DNA of 41,183 bases from a virus: positions 1-41,183 of the IMG/VR virus record IMGVR_UViG_3300030116_006853; one strand, 5' to 3'. The notes below the pieces were generated by a model. It was not told where the DNA came from. It ran no database searches and saw only the letters and a list, made by a program, of their open reading frames with translations. Positions 21,607-30,700 of the stretch are shown here, piece by piece (the first letter of the stretch is position 1; each line of letters starts with the position of its first letter). The position numbers and the translations under genes were made by a program.

Positions 21607-21848
21607 AAGTTTGGATAGACCAAGATTTATGTACTGGGGATGGTCTTTGCGAAGAGATAGCACCAGATGTATTTATTGGTTTAGATGATGGTTTGTTTTA
21701 TGTCAAAGAAGGAGAAAAAATTTTTTCAAAAGAACATGGAAATGAGGAAGGAGCAAAAGGTCTTGCTGTAGTTCCCAAAGGACAAGAAGAAGCTGTAATT
21801 GAGTCAGCAGAAGAATGTCCCGGCGAATGCATCATGATTGAACCATAA
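21603..21848 (+). CDS. Ferredoxin, [3Fe-4S]/[4Fe-4S] single cluster
   Basis: I start at the TTG at 21603 (81 aa), six bases after AAAGGA and in TTGA overlap with the upstream stop; GTG at 21600 and ATG at 21582 are in frame but less likely. KVWIDQDLCTGDGLCEEIAPDVF gives Cys10-x2-Asp13-x2-Cys16. ECPGEC gives Cys72-Pro and Cys76. C-x2-D-x2-C...C-P is the ligand set of the Asp-type single-cluster ferredoxins (P. furiosus type, actinobacterial P450 partners). It carries electrons at low potential. It closely resembles actinobacterial ferredoxins from memory. Its location between tape measure and distal tail genes is unusual. Confidence 0.9.
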   Translation: MKVWIDQDLCTGDGLCEEIAPDVFIGLDDGLFYVKEGEKIFSKEHGNEEGAKGLAVVPKGQEEAVIESAEECPGECIMIEP

Positions 21849-21849
21849 A

Positions 21850-23106
21850 ATGTCAAATACAATAACAATAGGAAGAATGACTTTTACATCTCCCGAATCG
21901 ATTGATTTTAGTTCTATCAAAACAGGAAGAAGAAACTCTTTAGATAGAAGTGTATCTTTGTCTGGTAAATTTGTAGCAGATTCAGTATCGGCTGCAAAAG
22001 TTTTAAGGGATGAATTAATATCAATGGCAAACTCTGCTCTAATAGTTCCTTTTACTTATACAGGTGATGATAAATTTGAGGGTTATGCAGAACTTAATAG
22101 TGCAAGCGTTGATTCTGCAAAATTAGCAACAGGACTTTTTGAATATGATATTGATTTAGAAATCAAAGGTAGAGTATCTGAGATGTTATTTGAAAGTAAC
22201 ATGTCTGGTTCTTTATTAACTAATAGTCATTCAGTAACAACAGGAACAACAGTTTATGCACCATGGCATGCAGTTCCTGTAAATGCTTTCAACTATAATC
22301 ATGAAAAAGCACCAACTGACGCAATAAGAGCTTCTTCAGAAGGTAATGTTGCTTTCTTTTATGACCCAGACCTTAGAGATGCAGCAGCTCAATGGACTGT
22401 AAATCCAGCTGATTTTTACAAAGGTGCTTGTAGAGTAATTATAAATAATACAACAAGAACAGGATATTTATCAGAAAATGACCCAACAGGACTAACTTTA
22501 TCGAATGGTATTATTCAATTAACTTCTGGTACTACTGCAGACCAAACAAGATTTACAATAAAATTTTATGACAATGGAAGTTTTGTTAGTGATAGAACTA
22601 TAGCTGTAACATCTGGCTCATCTGGAACAGAATACAAACTATGGCAAACTGCACAAATAATAAGAAATGAACCACACGAAGCTGTTGTTCGTTTCACTAC
22701 CTATTCAGATACTAATGGAGATGGGCGTCTCATAGTTGATGCCACCGTCAAAAGAGGTGCTCATCACATTGGTTTGAATATTAGTCAAGGACCAACTGCA
22801 GATAGAGCAGCAAACTCTAGAGTAAATCTAGATGTTGTATCTGGTGGTGGTACTTTTACTTCTGCTACTGGGTACATAATTGAAAATGCAAATGATAATG
22901 CAGGACAAAGATTTTTAATGGGAAGTCCGCAAGGTTTTACAGCTGATACATCAAATAAATTAATACATCTTACAAATCCACAATTTAAAACTTTTATTGG
23001 ATATGTATACAATGCAAGTAATCCAGCTTCTATAGATACTGGCGATGCTGTAAGAGACCAGTACTTAGAAAGTATGTACGAGAATGTGAGACTTGTGAGA
23101 GCATAA
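21850..23106 (+). CDS. Distal tail protein-like (baseplate hub)
   Basis: 419 residues from the ATG at 21850, directly after the ferredoxin stop; a TTG at 21838 is possible but would overlap. The N-terminal ITIGRMTFTSPESIDFSSIKTGRRNSLDRSVSLSGKFV and a strand-rich first 130 residues fit a Dit-type ring protein joining tube and tip. The rest is a beta-rich galectin/carbohydrate-module style region (DGRLIVDATVKRGAHHIGLNISQG). Family assignment is by order and pattern. It overlaps the hub gene by one base. Confidence 0.65.
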   Translation: MSNTITIGRMTFTSPESIDFSSIKTGRRNSLDRSVSLSGKFVADSVSAAKVLRDELISMANSALIVPFTYTGDDKFEGYAELNSASVDSAKLATGLFEYDIDLEIKGRVSEMLFESNMSGSLLTNSHSVTTGTTVYAPWHAVPVNAFNYNHEKAPTDAIRASSEGNVAFFYDPDLRDAAAQWTVNPADFYKGACRVIINNTTRTGYLSENDPTGLTLSNGIIQLTSGTTADQTRFTIKFYDNGSFVSDRTIAVTSGSSGTEYKLWQTAQIIRNEPHEAVVRFTTYSDTNGDGRLIVDATVKRGAHHIGLNISQGPTADRAANSRVNLDVVSGGGTFTSATGYIIENANDNAGQRFLMGSPQGFTADTSNKLIHLTNPQFKTFIGYVYNASNPASIDTGDAVRDQYLESMYENVRLVRA

Positions 23107-26100
23107 TGGCAGTTACACAAAGGCACATGGGAGCTGGTAACTTTTCTGTAACTTTCAGTCAAGAATTTACACCAACAGAAATAGTCGAAGCTATTAAAGA
23201 ATGGGGACATATTGTTATTACCCCTCAAGAAATAGATACATCAACTCTTACAGATTCAGAAATAAAAGACCTATCTATTTATACAGGTATCGTTCTTAAT
23301 AGAACATTAGAAGAAGGGGTTGTTTCTATAAATGGTCAAGGTCTACAACTGTATATGGGTGATGGTGCAGCAAAAGGAATGGTCATTGCAGAATCAAATA
23401 ATGTAGGAAAAGTAAGAAATTATACAGGAACTACTCTTGCAGAGACATTATTTAATTCAACAGCCCAAACTAATAAACCATTAGGAATAATGAGAGATGA
23501 AGCTGGTAATTTACAAGCAATTACTCAAGGAACTATAACTAACCCTGCTGGAACTTATACAGGTTCACACTTTGTTGAAACATCATTATCAGCACTCAAA
23601 TTTGTATCAGAAGTATTAAATACAGAATATAGAGTAAATATGAATGGTACTCTTGATGCAGGACCAGCAGCAAATTTATTCAAAGGTGTTGGAACAGCTA
23701 CTCCAGAAACAATAGTTGTAAAAACTGCATATGGTCAAGACCCAAATCTAGAAGGTGTTGTACCACAAGGATTAAGAACAGAATTTGATGCAACAGATTT
23801 TGTTACAAGAGTAGATTTTACTGGAGAGGTAGGTTTTTTTGATACAGCTACTGATGTAGCTGGTGAAGCAAATCTATCTTCAATACCTTATAAAGATTTA
23901 CACGGTAATGCTTTGAAAAGAGTTGCACTAGTTCAAGAACCAGATGTACCAGAAGCACTATTGAATAGTCGTGCTCAATCTATTTTGAATGAACTATCAA
24001 GAGTAAAGAAAGTTTTAAATCTTGATTTAGAACAATATGAAGTACAAGGTGATATGAAACCGGGTGATTTTATATTTGCATTTGACCCTGATATTGGTTT
24101 TGTAGATACAGCAACTGAAGCAACTGCAGAATCAAGAAGTCTTTTTGAAGTAGCTTTTAGAGGTCAAACTATAAATCCAGTAAAAGTAAGAGTCAAAGGT
24201 ATTACTTGGCCTATTACAAATGGTATGGGTTGTTATTTTAGAGATAAAGATGGAAACTATACAGATTTAAGTCAATATGTAAATTACGAATCTGGTTCAG
24301 CACAAGTAGAGCTTGGGGATGTTTTAAGAACTATAGGAGATGATTTAAGATTTAGCGAATTCTCATTAAGCAGAGAACAAGCTGGAGTTTTTTCTATTCC
24401 AGATTTGCCAAGCACACCTACATTGCAATCTGGAACTTATCTAGATAGTACAGGTATATCAAAAGGTTTTATAAGAGTTGTAGTTTCTAGACCTACAAAT
24501 ACAGATGGTTCACAGATAACAGATGGCCAAAGTTATAGAGTAAGATATAAAAAAATAGGTGATGCTCAATATTCTTTTCAAAGTTTTCCTTATACAGGTG
24601 TAGCAACCGAAAGTTTATTAATACAAGATTTAACTGTTGGTACAACATATCAAGTAGGTGTTCATGTAGTAGATAAATCCGGATTCAAGAAAATGTCTGC
24701 ATTTGATGGTTCAGGTGAAGATTTATACACTGATTCATCTTCTGTGAATGCAAACTTTGCAACAAATGCAAGAGTTGAAATACAAAAAGATGGTCAAGCT
24801 CCATCAAAACCAAAGCAAGCTACATCTATAGCAACAGGTCCATTAAAAGTTCAGATTACTCATCATTTAGGTAAAGATGGTACAGATGGTAACGGAAATC
24901 CTTTTGGTAACTTTACTTTAGAAGGTGACTTAGATTATTTAGCTGTTCACGCAGTAACTCAATCTGGTAATACGGCAAACTTTACTGTATCTAGTTCAAA
25001 TAAGATTGGTGAGATAAGAGTAACAGCAGGAAACTTATTACAACAAATACCGTTAGTAGGTAGTGCAGATTTAGCAGATTCATCTGGCCATTTTTTTAGA
25101 TTTGTAGCTGTAGATAAATCTGGTAACGCTTCTAATCCATCAGACGGTCAAACAGGAACAGCAAGTCTTATTGAAGAAACTCATATCAAAGATGCAACTA
25201 TAACAGATGTAAAAATAGGAACTGCACAGATTACCGGTGCAAAAATAGCTAATGCAACAATTACAGATGCTAACATTGCTAGTTTGAATGCTGACAAAAT
25301 TACAGCAGGTAGTATCGATGCGTCACAAATAGCAGTTACAAATTTAAGTGCATCAAATATAACTTCTGGAACAATATCAGCAGATAGAATTTCTGGTGGT
25401 TCAATTGATGCAGGGTTGATTACTTCTGGGACTATGTCTGCGGATAGAATATCTGGTGGTTCTATATCTGGAGATGTAATTAGTGGTGGAACTATTGAAG
25501 GTACAACAATTAACGCTGGAAACTTAACTATAAGTGGGCAGTTTGCTTTTGGTGATTTAAATATATCATCTGGAGATATTGTAGGAAGAATAAACTCTAA
25601 TGCTCTTGATGGAGGAAAAATAACTGATGGAACGGTGTCTAATGCAAAAGTAGGAAATTTAAGTGCAGATAAAATTACAACAGGTTCAATGTCTGCAGCT
25701 CGAATTACTTCTGGAACTATGTCTGCAGACAGAATATCTGGTGGTTCAATTGATGCAGGAATTATAACATCTGGAACAATGTCTGCTGACCGTATATCTG
25801 GAGGAACATTGCAAGGTTTGACAATATCTGGTGCAACTATATCAGCTGTATCTGTCTCATCTGTTGGAGGTGTTTCAGCTGGTGGAGCAGTTACTGGCTC
25901 TTCAGCTACTTTTTCTGGAATTACTAAAGGTTCTACATTCCAATCTTCAAATAATAGTTCTAATATAGGTTTTGGAACTACTTCTGTATTTATAAGGGGT
26001 GGCGGCAGTACAAACATAACAGCAGGAAGCACTAATAAATCTCATGGTCATTGGGCTCCTTCAATAAATAATTTATATGATTTAGGTACAACATCTTTGA

Positions 26101-26528
26101 AATGGGATGATGTAAGAGCAACAAACTCAGTCATACAAACTTCTGATATAAATCTTAAAGATAATGTTGTTACTACAGACTTAGGTTTAGATTTTATAAA
26201 TGATTTGACACCAATCGAATACACTTGGAAAGCTTTTGGTGGCGGAGAAGAAGATGATGAAACTATTGACCCTATAGCTGGAACTAGAACACATTTAGGT
26301 TTTTCTGCACAAGATATAAAAGAAAAATTAATTATTCATAAAGGCGATGACCAAAATATTGCTATATATACAGAATCACAATACGCAGATGATTTTGATG
26401 AAGAAAATGATACTAACGAATATGGTTTAAGAACTGGTGAGCTTATACCAGTCTTAACTAAAGCAATACAAGAGCTCTCAGAAAAAGTCGATTCTTTGAC
26501 TGCTAGAATAGAAGTATTGGAAGGATAA
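23106..26528 (+). CDS. Tail tip/hub fibre with FN3, ladder repeats and peptidase S74 domain
   Basis: 1140 residues. The first about 430 residues look like a hub/tail-associated domain (VKVRVKGITWPITNGMGCYF). About 432-538 is a fibronectin type III domain. About 692-908 is a ladder of short repeats (ITSGTMSADRISGGSID and variants), a triple-helix-type stalk. The C-terminus from 1012 is an intramolecular chaperone of peptidase S74 family (TSDINLKDNVV with the Ser-Asp...Lys motif, THLGFSAQDI, GELIPVLTKAIQEL and a coiled end), which trimerises the fibre and cuts itself off. It likely contacts the host surface. Confidence 0.88.
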   Translation: MAVTQRHMGAGNFSVTFSQEFTPTEIVEAIKEWGHIVITPQEIDTSTLTDSEIKDLSIYTGIVLNRTLEEGVVSINGQGLQLYMGDGAAKGMVIAESNNVGKVRNYTGTTLAETLFNSTAQTNKPLGIMRDEAGNLQAITQGTITNPAGTYTGSHFVETSLSALKFVSEVLNTEYRVNMNGTLDAGPAANLFKGVGTATPETIVVKTAYGQDPNLEGVVPQGLRTEFDATDFVTRVDFTGEVGFFDTATDVAGEANLSSIPYKDLHGNALKRVALVQEPDVPEALLNSRAQSILNELSRVKKVLNLDLEQYEVQGDMKPGDFIFAFDPDIGFVDTATEATAESRSLFEVAFRGQTINPVKVRVKGITWPITNGMGCYFRDKDGNYTDLSQYVNYESGSAQVELGDVLRTIGDDLRFSEFSLSREQAGVFSIPDLPSTPTLQSGTYLDSTGISKGFIRVVVSRPTNTDGSQITDGQSYRVRYKKIGDAQYSFQSFPYTGVATESLLIQDLTVGTTYQVGVHVVDKSGFKKMSAFDGSGEDLYTDSSSVNANFATNARVEIQKDGQAPSKPKQATSIATGPLKVQITHHLGKDGTDGNGNPFGNFTLEGDLDYLAVHAVTQSGNTANFTVSSSNKIGEIRVTAGNLLQQIPLVGSADLADSSGHFFRFVAVDKSGNASNPSDGQTGTASLIEETHIKDATITDVKIGTAQITGAKIANATITDANIASLNADKITAGSIDASQIAVTNLSASNITSGTISADRISGGSIDAGLITSGTMSADRISGGSISGDVISGGTIEGTTINAGNLTISGQFAFGDLNISSGDIVGRINSNALDGGKITDGTVSNAKVGNLSADKITTGSMSAARITSGTMSADRISGGSIDAGIITSGTMSADRISGGTLQGLTISGATISAVSVSSVGGVSAGGAVTGSSATFSGITKGSTFQSSNNSSNIGFGTTSVFIRGGGSTNITAGSTNKSHGHWAPSINNLYDLGTTSLKWDDVRATNSVIQTSDINLKDNVVTTDLGLDFINDLTPIEYTWKAFGGGEEDDETIDPIAGTRTHLGFSAQDIKEKLIIHKGDDQNIAIYTESQYADDFDEENDTNEYGLRTGELIPVLTKAIQELSEKVDSLTARIEVLEG

Positions 26529-26529
26529 T

Positions 26530-27771
26530 ATGGTCGATATTATTAATGAGGGTGATTCAAAAATAGAGGTAATAGACTCTGGTGCAGCAGCTGCGGCAGA
26601 GATTACTGCAGTTTTAAACAATGTAGAACGTGCAGATATCACGTCTACCCTTATAAGTTTTTACAATCCATCTGACCAAATAGAAACTGGTAATGCAACA
26701 GATAACAATTCTGGTGCAGCATCCACATTTAATGGTCTACAAGTAAACGACGCCACTATAAGAGTACAATCTGGCGATGGTTCATCTATTCCACAATCAA
26801 ATCTTTATATTGACGGTAAATCAATTATTTCAGATAAAACTCTTGCTATTGGTACAACTGGGCAAAAAGAGTTACATTTAGGTACAAATAGCACTTCAAG
26901 ATTTAAAATCACAGAAAGTGGATATGTTGACTTCACAAAAATGGAAATTAATGGTCAACAAGGTACTGCTGGTCAATATATAAGAAATGCAGGAAATGGA
27001 AATATAGAATGGGCTACGCTTGCAAACAATAATGCTTTTGGAACTGTTAAAGTAGGTGCAACCAATCTAAATGCAGCAAGTGTAGGAGATATATTTACAA
27101 TAGCTGCTGGAAGCAATGTAACTCTTACACCAGATAATTCAAACAATACTTTGACCATAGGTGCTACACAACCAAATGTTTTTCAAAATGTTGCAGTTTC
27201 TGGACAAAGCACTATTGCAGCCGACGCAACGTCAGATACTTTTACAGTTGCAGCAGGTTCTGGTATACAAATAACAACTGACGCTTCAACAGATACCTTA
27301 ACAATTACAAACACTTTATCTGTACCAGCAGCAGCTGATGCAGTATTTAAGACTTTAGCTGTGACAGGACAAGCAAATGTTATTGCTAGTTCAGCTACAG
27401 ATACTTTGAATCTTGCAGCAGGTGATGGTATGGAAATTACTACAAATGATGGTTCTTCTGAAATATCTTTTAGAAATGAAGCATTAGAAAGATTATCTAA
27501 AGAAGGGTTTTTAGTATTTACAAAAGCAGATGGAACAGCAGACAAGATGCCACTTAGAAACTTTTTTATAAACCAAACTACAAGTGAAGCAGTTAATGGT
27601 GGAGGTTCAAATGTAGGTCAGTCCACACGAGCATTGAGGATGCTAAAATCAGATGGTAGCACATTTAAATTTATGATAATGCCAGCTAATTCCAACGGAG
27701 AAAGTTTGGTATTCACCTTTACAAAACAAGATGGTTCTACAGTAACCAAAGATATAACAATGGCGGCATAA
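26530..27771 (+). CDS. Tail fibre protein
   Basis: 413 residues, GGAAGGATA before the ATG. An N-terminal helical part (DSGAAAAAEITAVLNNVERADI) may attach to the hub. Two or three copies of a beta repeat of the form VAVSGQSTIAADATSDTFTVAAGSGIQITTDAS follow; the same repeat recurs in the next gene. The end (FTFTKQDGSTVTKDITMA) is a short beta tip. Gly/Ser/Thr/Ala-rich with no Cys, as for trimeric fibre shafts. Confidence 0.75.
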   Translation: MVDIINEGDSKIEVIDSGAAAAAEITAVLNNVERADITSTLISFYNPSDQIETGNATDNNSGAASTFNGLQVNDATIRVQSGDGSSIPQSNLYIDGKSIISDKTLAIGTTGQKELHLGTNSTSRFKITESGYVDFTKMEINGQQGTAGQYIRNAGNGNIEWATLANNNAFGTVKVGATNLNAASVGDIFTIAAGSNVTLTPDNSNNTLTIGATQPNVFQNVAVSGQSTIAADATSDTFTVAAGSGIQITTDASTDTLTITNTLSVPAAADAVFKTLAVTGQANVIASSATDTLNLAAGDGMEITTNDGSSEISFRNEALERLSKEGFLVFTKADGTADKMPLRNFFINQTTSEAVNGGGSNVGQSTRALRMLKSDGSTFKFMIMPANSNGESLVFTFTKQDGSTVTKDITMAA

Positions 27772-27772
27772 T

Positions 27773-30700
27773 ATGGCAGTAAAAACACCAGTAAGAGGAG
27801 AGTTTAACGGTAGTGGTGACCTGACAGGTTTATCAGAGTTTCAAGCCTCTGATTTTATTGGTATTACTGATGGTGGTACAGGAGCAACTACAGCTTCTGG
27901 TGCAAGGTCAAATCTTGGTCTTGTTATTGGGACAAACATACAAGCTTTTAATGCAAGACTTACTGATGTATCTGGTCTAGCTGTAACTGATGGTGGTTTC
28001 ATTGTTGGTGATGGTTCTAACTTTGTTTTAGAAACTGGTAACACAGCAAGAGCATCATTAGGTTTAGCAACTTCTGATTCTCCTACATTTAATGGCTTAA
28101 CCTTGAATGGTAACTTAATTGTCAATGGTACAACGACAACAATAAACAGTACTACAACAACCCTTGACGACCCAATATTTACATTAGGTGGTGATACAGC
28201 ACCTTCTTCTGATGATAATAAAGACAGAGGTATTGAGTTTAGATATTACAGTGGTGGTTCTGCAAAACTTGGTTTCTTTGGTTTTGATGACAGTACTGGT
28301 AAATTTACTTTTATTCCAGATGCTACAAATACTTCTGAGGTATTTAGTGGTACTGCTGGAACTATAGTTGCAAACCTAGAAGGTAATGTAACAGGAACTG
28401 TTTCAAGTTTATCTGGTCTAGATACAGATAATTTAACTGAGGGTTCATCAAACCTTTATTTTACAAATGAAAGAGTCGACGATAGAGTATCTGCTTTACT
28501 TATTGATTCAGCATCTTCAGGTATTGATATAAATTATGATGATGCGAACAACCAACTAACAATATCAGCTGACTTAAGTGAAATAACAACTGACCTAAAT
28601 GAAAGAGTTGATGATAGAGTAGATTCATTACTTACAGCAGGTTCAAATGTTTCCTTAACTTATGATGATGCTGCTGGAACTCTAACAATAGCTTCTACTG
28701 ACACAAACACCCAACTTACAACTGAAGAAGTTCAAGACATAGTTGGAGGTATGGTTGATGGTGGAACAGAAACAAACGTTGCAGTTACCTACGATGATAC
28801 AGCAGGAAAATTAAACTTTGTAGTATCACAACTTACATCAGAACAAGTTCAAGACATCATTGGACCAATGTTCTCAAGCAATACAGAAACTTTCATAACT
28901 GTTACATATGATGATTCTGATGGAACATTAGACCTTGTAGTTCCAGTATTAGATGAAGATAATATGGCTAGCAATAGTGATACTCACTTAGCTACTCAAC
29001 AGTCAATCAAAGCATATGTAGATTCTCAAGTACAAACTGAAGAAAGTATTGAAGACTTTGTTGGCGGAATGATTACAGGTAACACTGAAACATTAATCAC
29101 TGTTACTTATGATGATTCCGACGGAACAATGGATTTTGTTGTAGATAACGATTTAGCAAACTACGATAATACAAACTCTGGATTTATAACTGCAACTCTC
29201 ACCACTGAAGAAGTACAAGATATTGTAGGTGGAATGGTTGCAGGAAATACTGAAACAAATATTGCTGTAACTTATGATGATACAAATGGAAAATTAGATT
29301 TTGTTTCTACAGATACACAATTAACAACTGAACAAGTTCAAGATATAGTAGGTGCAATGTTCAGTAGCAATACTGAAACAAATATTACAGCTACATACGA
29401 AGACTCTGACGGCACAATAGATTTAGTTGCAGATTTACTTACTGAAGAAGCAGTAGAAGATTTTGTAGCTGGTGCAATCACAGCAGGTACAAATGTATCT
29501 GTAACATATGATGACGCAGCAGGAACAATAACAATTGCGTCTACTGATACAAATACACAATTAACACAAGAACAAGTCGAAGACTTTGTTGGAGGTATGT
29601 TAGATGGTACTGAAACATTTATTACAGTAGATTATGACGATACAAATGGAAACATTGATTTTGTAGTACCAGTTAAAGATGAAGACGATATGGCTTCAGA
29701 CTCTGCAAGCCATTTAGCTACACAACAATCAATAAAAGCTTATGTAGATTCACAAATAACAGCAGAAGATTTAGATTTTCAAGCAGATTCTGGTGGTGCA
29801 TTATCAATAGACTTAGACAGTGAAACCCTTACATTCACAGGTGGCACAGGTATTGACACTTCTGGTTCTGGTAATACAGTAACTTTTGCAATTGATTCAA
29901 CAGTAGTTACTGAAACATCAACTGATACTTTAACAAATAAAACAATAAATTTTGATGACAATACTGGAATAATTGAGTTCCAAGTTACTGTTGCTAATCC
30001 GGGTTCTGGTAATAAATATTATCTTGATGGTGAACTAGCAGCAAATGTTCAACTAATACCGGGCTTCACTTATAGATTTATACAAACAGATAGCTCAAAC
30101 TCCGGACATCCACTTAGATTATCTACAACTAAAAACGGTACTCACGGTGGAGGTTCTGCATATACAACAGGTGTTACAACACCGGGAGCCGCAGGTTCAA
30201 CAGGTTATACACAAATAGTTGTTGATGCAGCCACTGCAGATAAGCTTTACTATTATTGTTCATCACACTCTGGTATGGGTGGAGATTCTGTTATCTCTGT
30301 ACAAGGAAGTAGCTTTGTTGCTGGTACAGGTATATCAATATCTGGTGAAACAATTTCTACTACTATTACTCAATACACAGATAGTGATGCTCAAGCAGTA
30401 TCTATTAATAATGTTGTAGAAGATACTTCACCACAACTTGGTGGTAACTTAGATTTAAATTCAAGCAATATAACAGGCACAGGAAACATTGATACAACTG
30501 GTGATATTACAATTACTTCTACTGATGCTGGTTCATCTGCTGGACCAATATTTAATTTTGTTAGAGATAGTGCTTCACCTGCTGATGCAGATTATTTAGG
30601 TCAAATTAAATTTAAAGGAGATGATGATGGTGGTGCTTCAACAGTTTATGCAAAAATAACTGGTAAGATTGATGACGCTTCTGCTGGTACTGAAGATGGA

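Noticed and set aside
25181-26032. Long minus-strand open frame (283 codons)
   Set aside because: It mirrors the repeat stalk of the hub gene; its Pro/Ile/Ala periodicity simply reflects the sense repeats.
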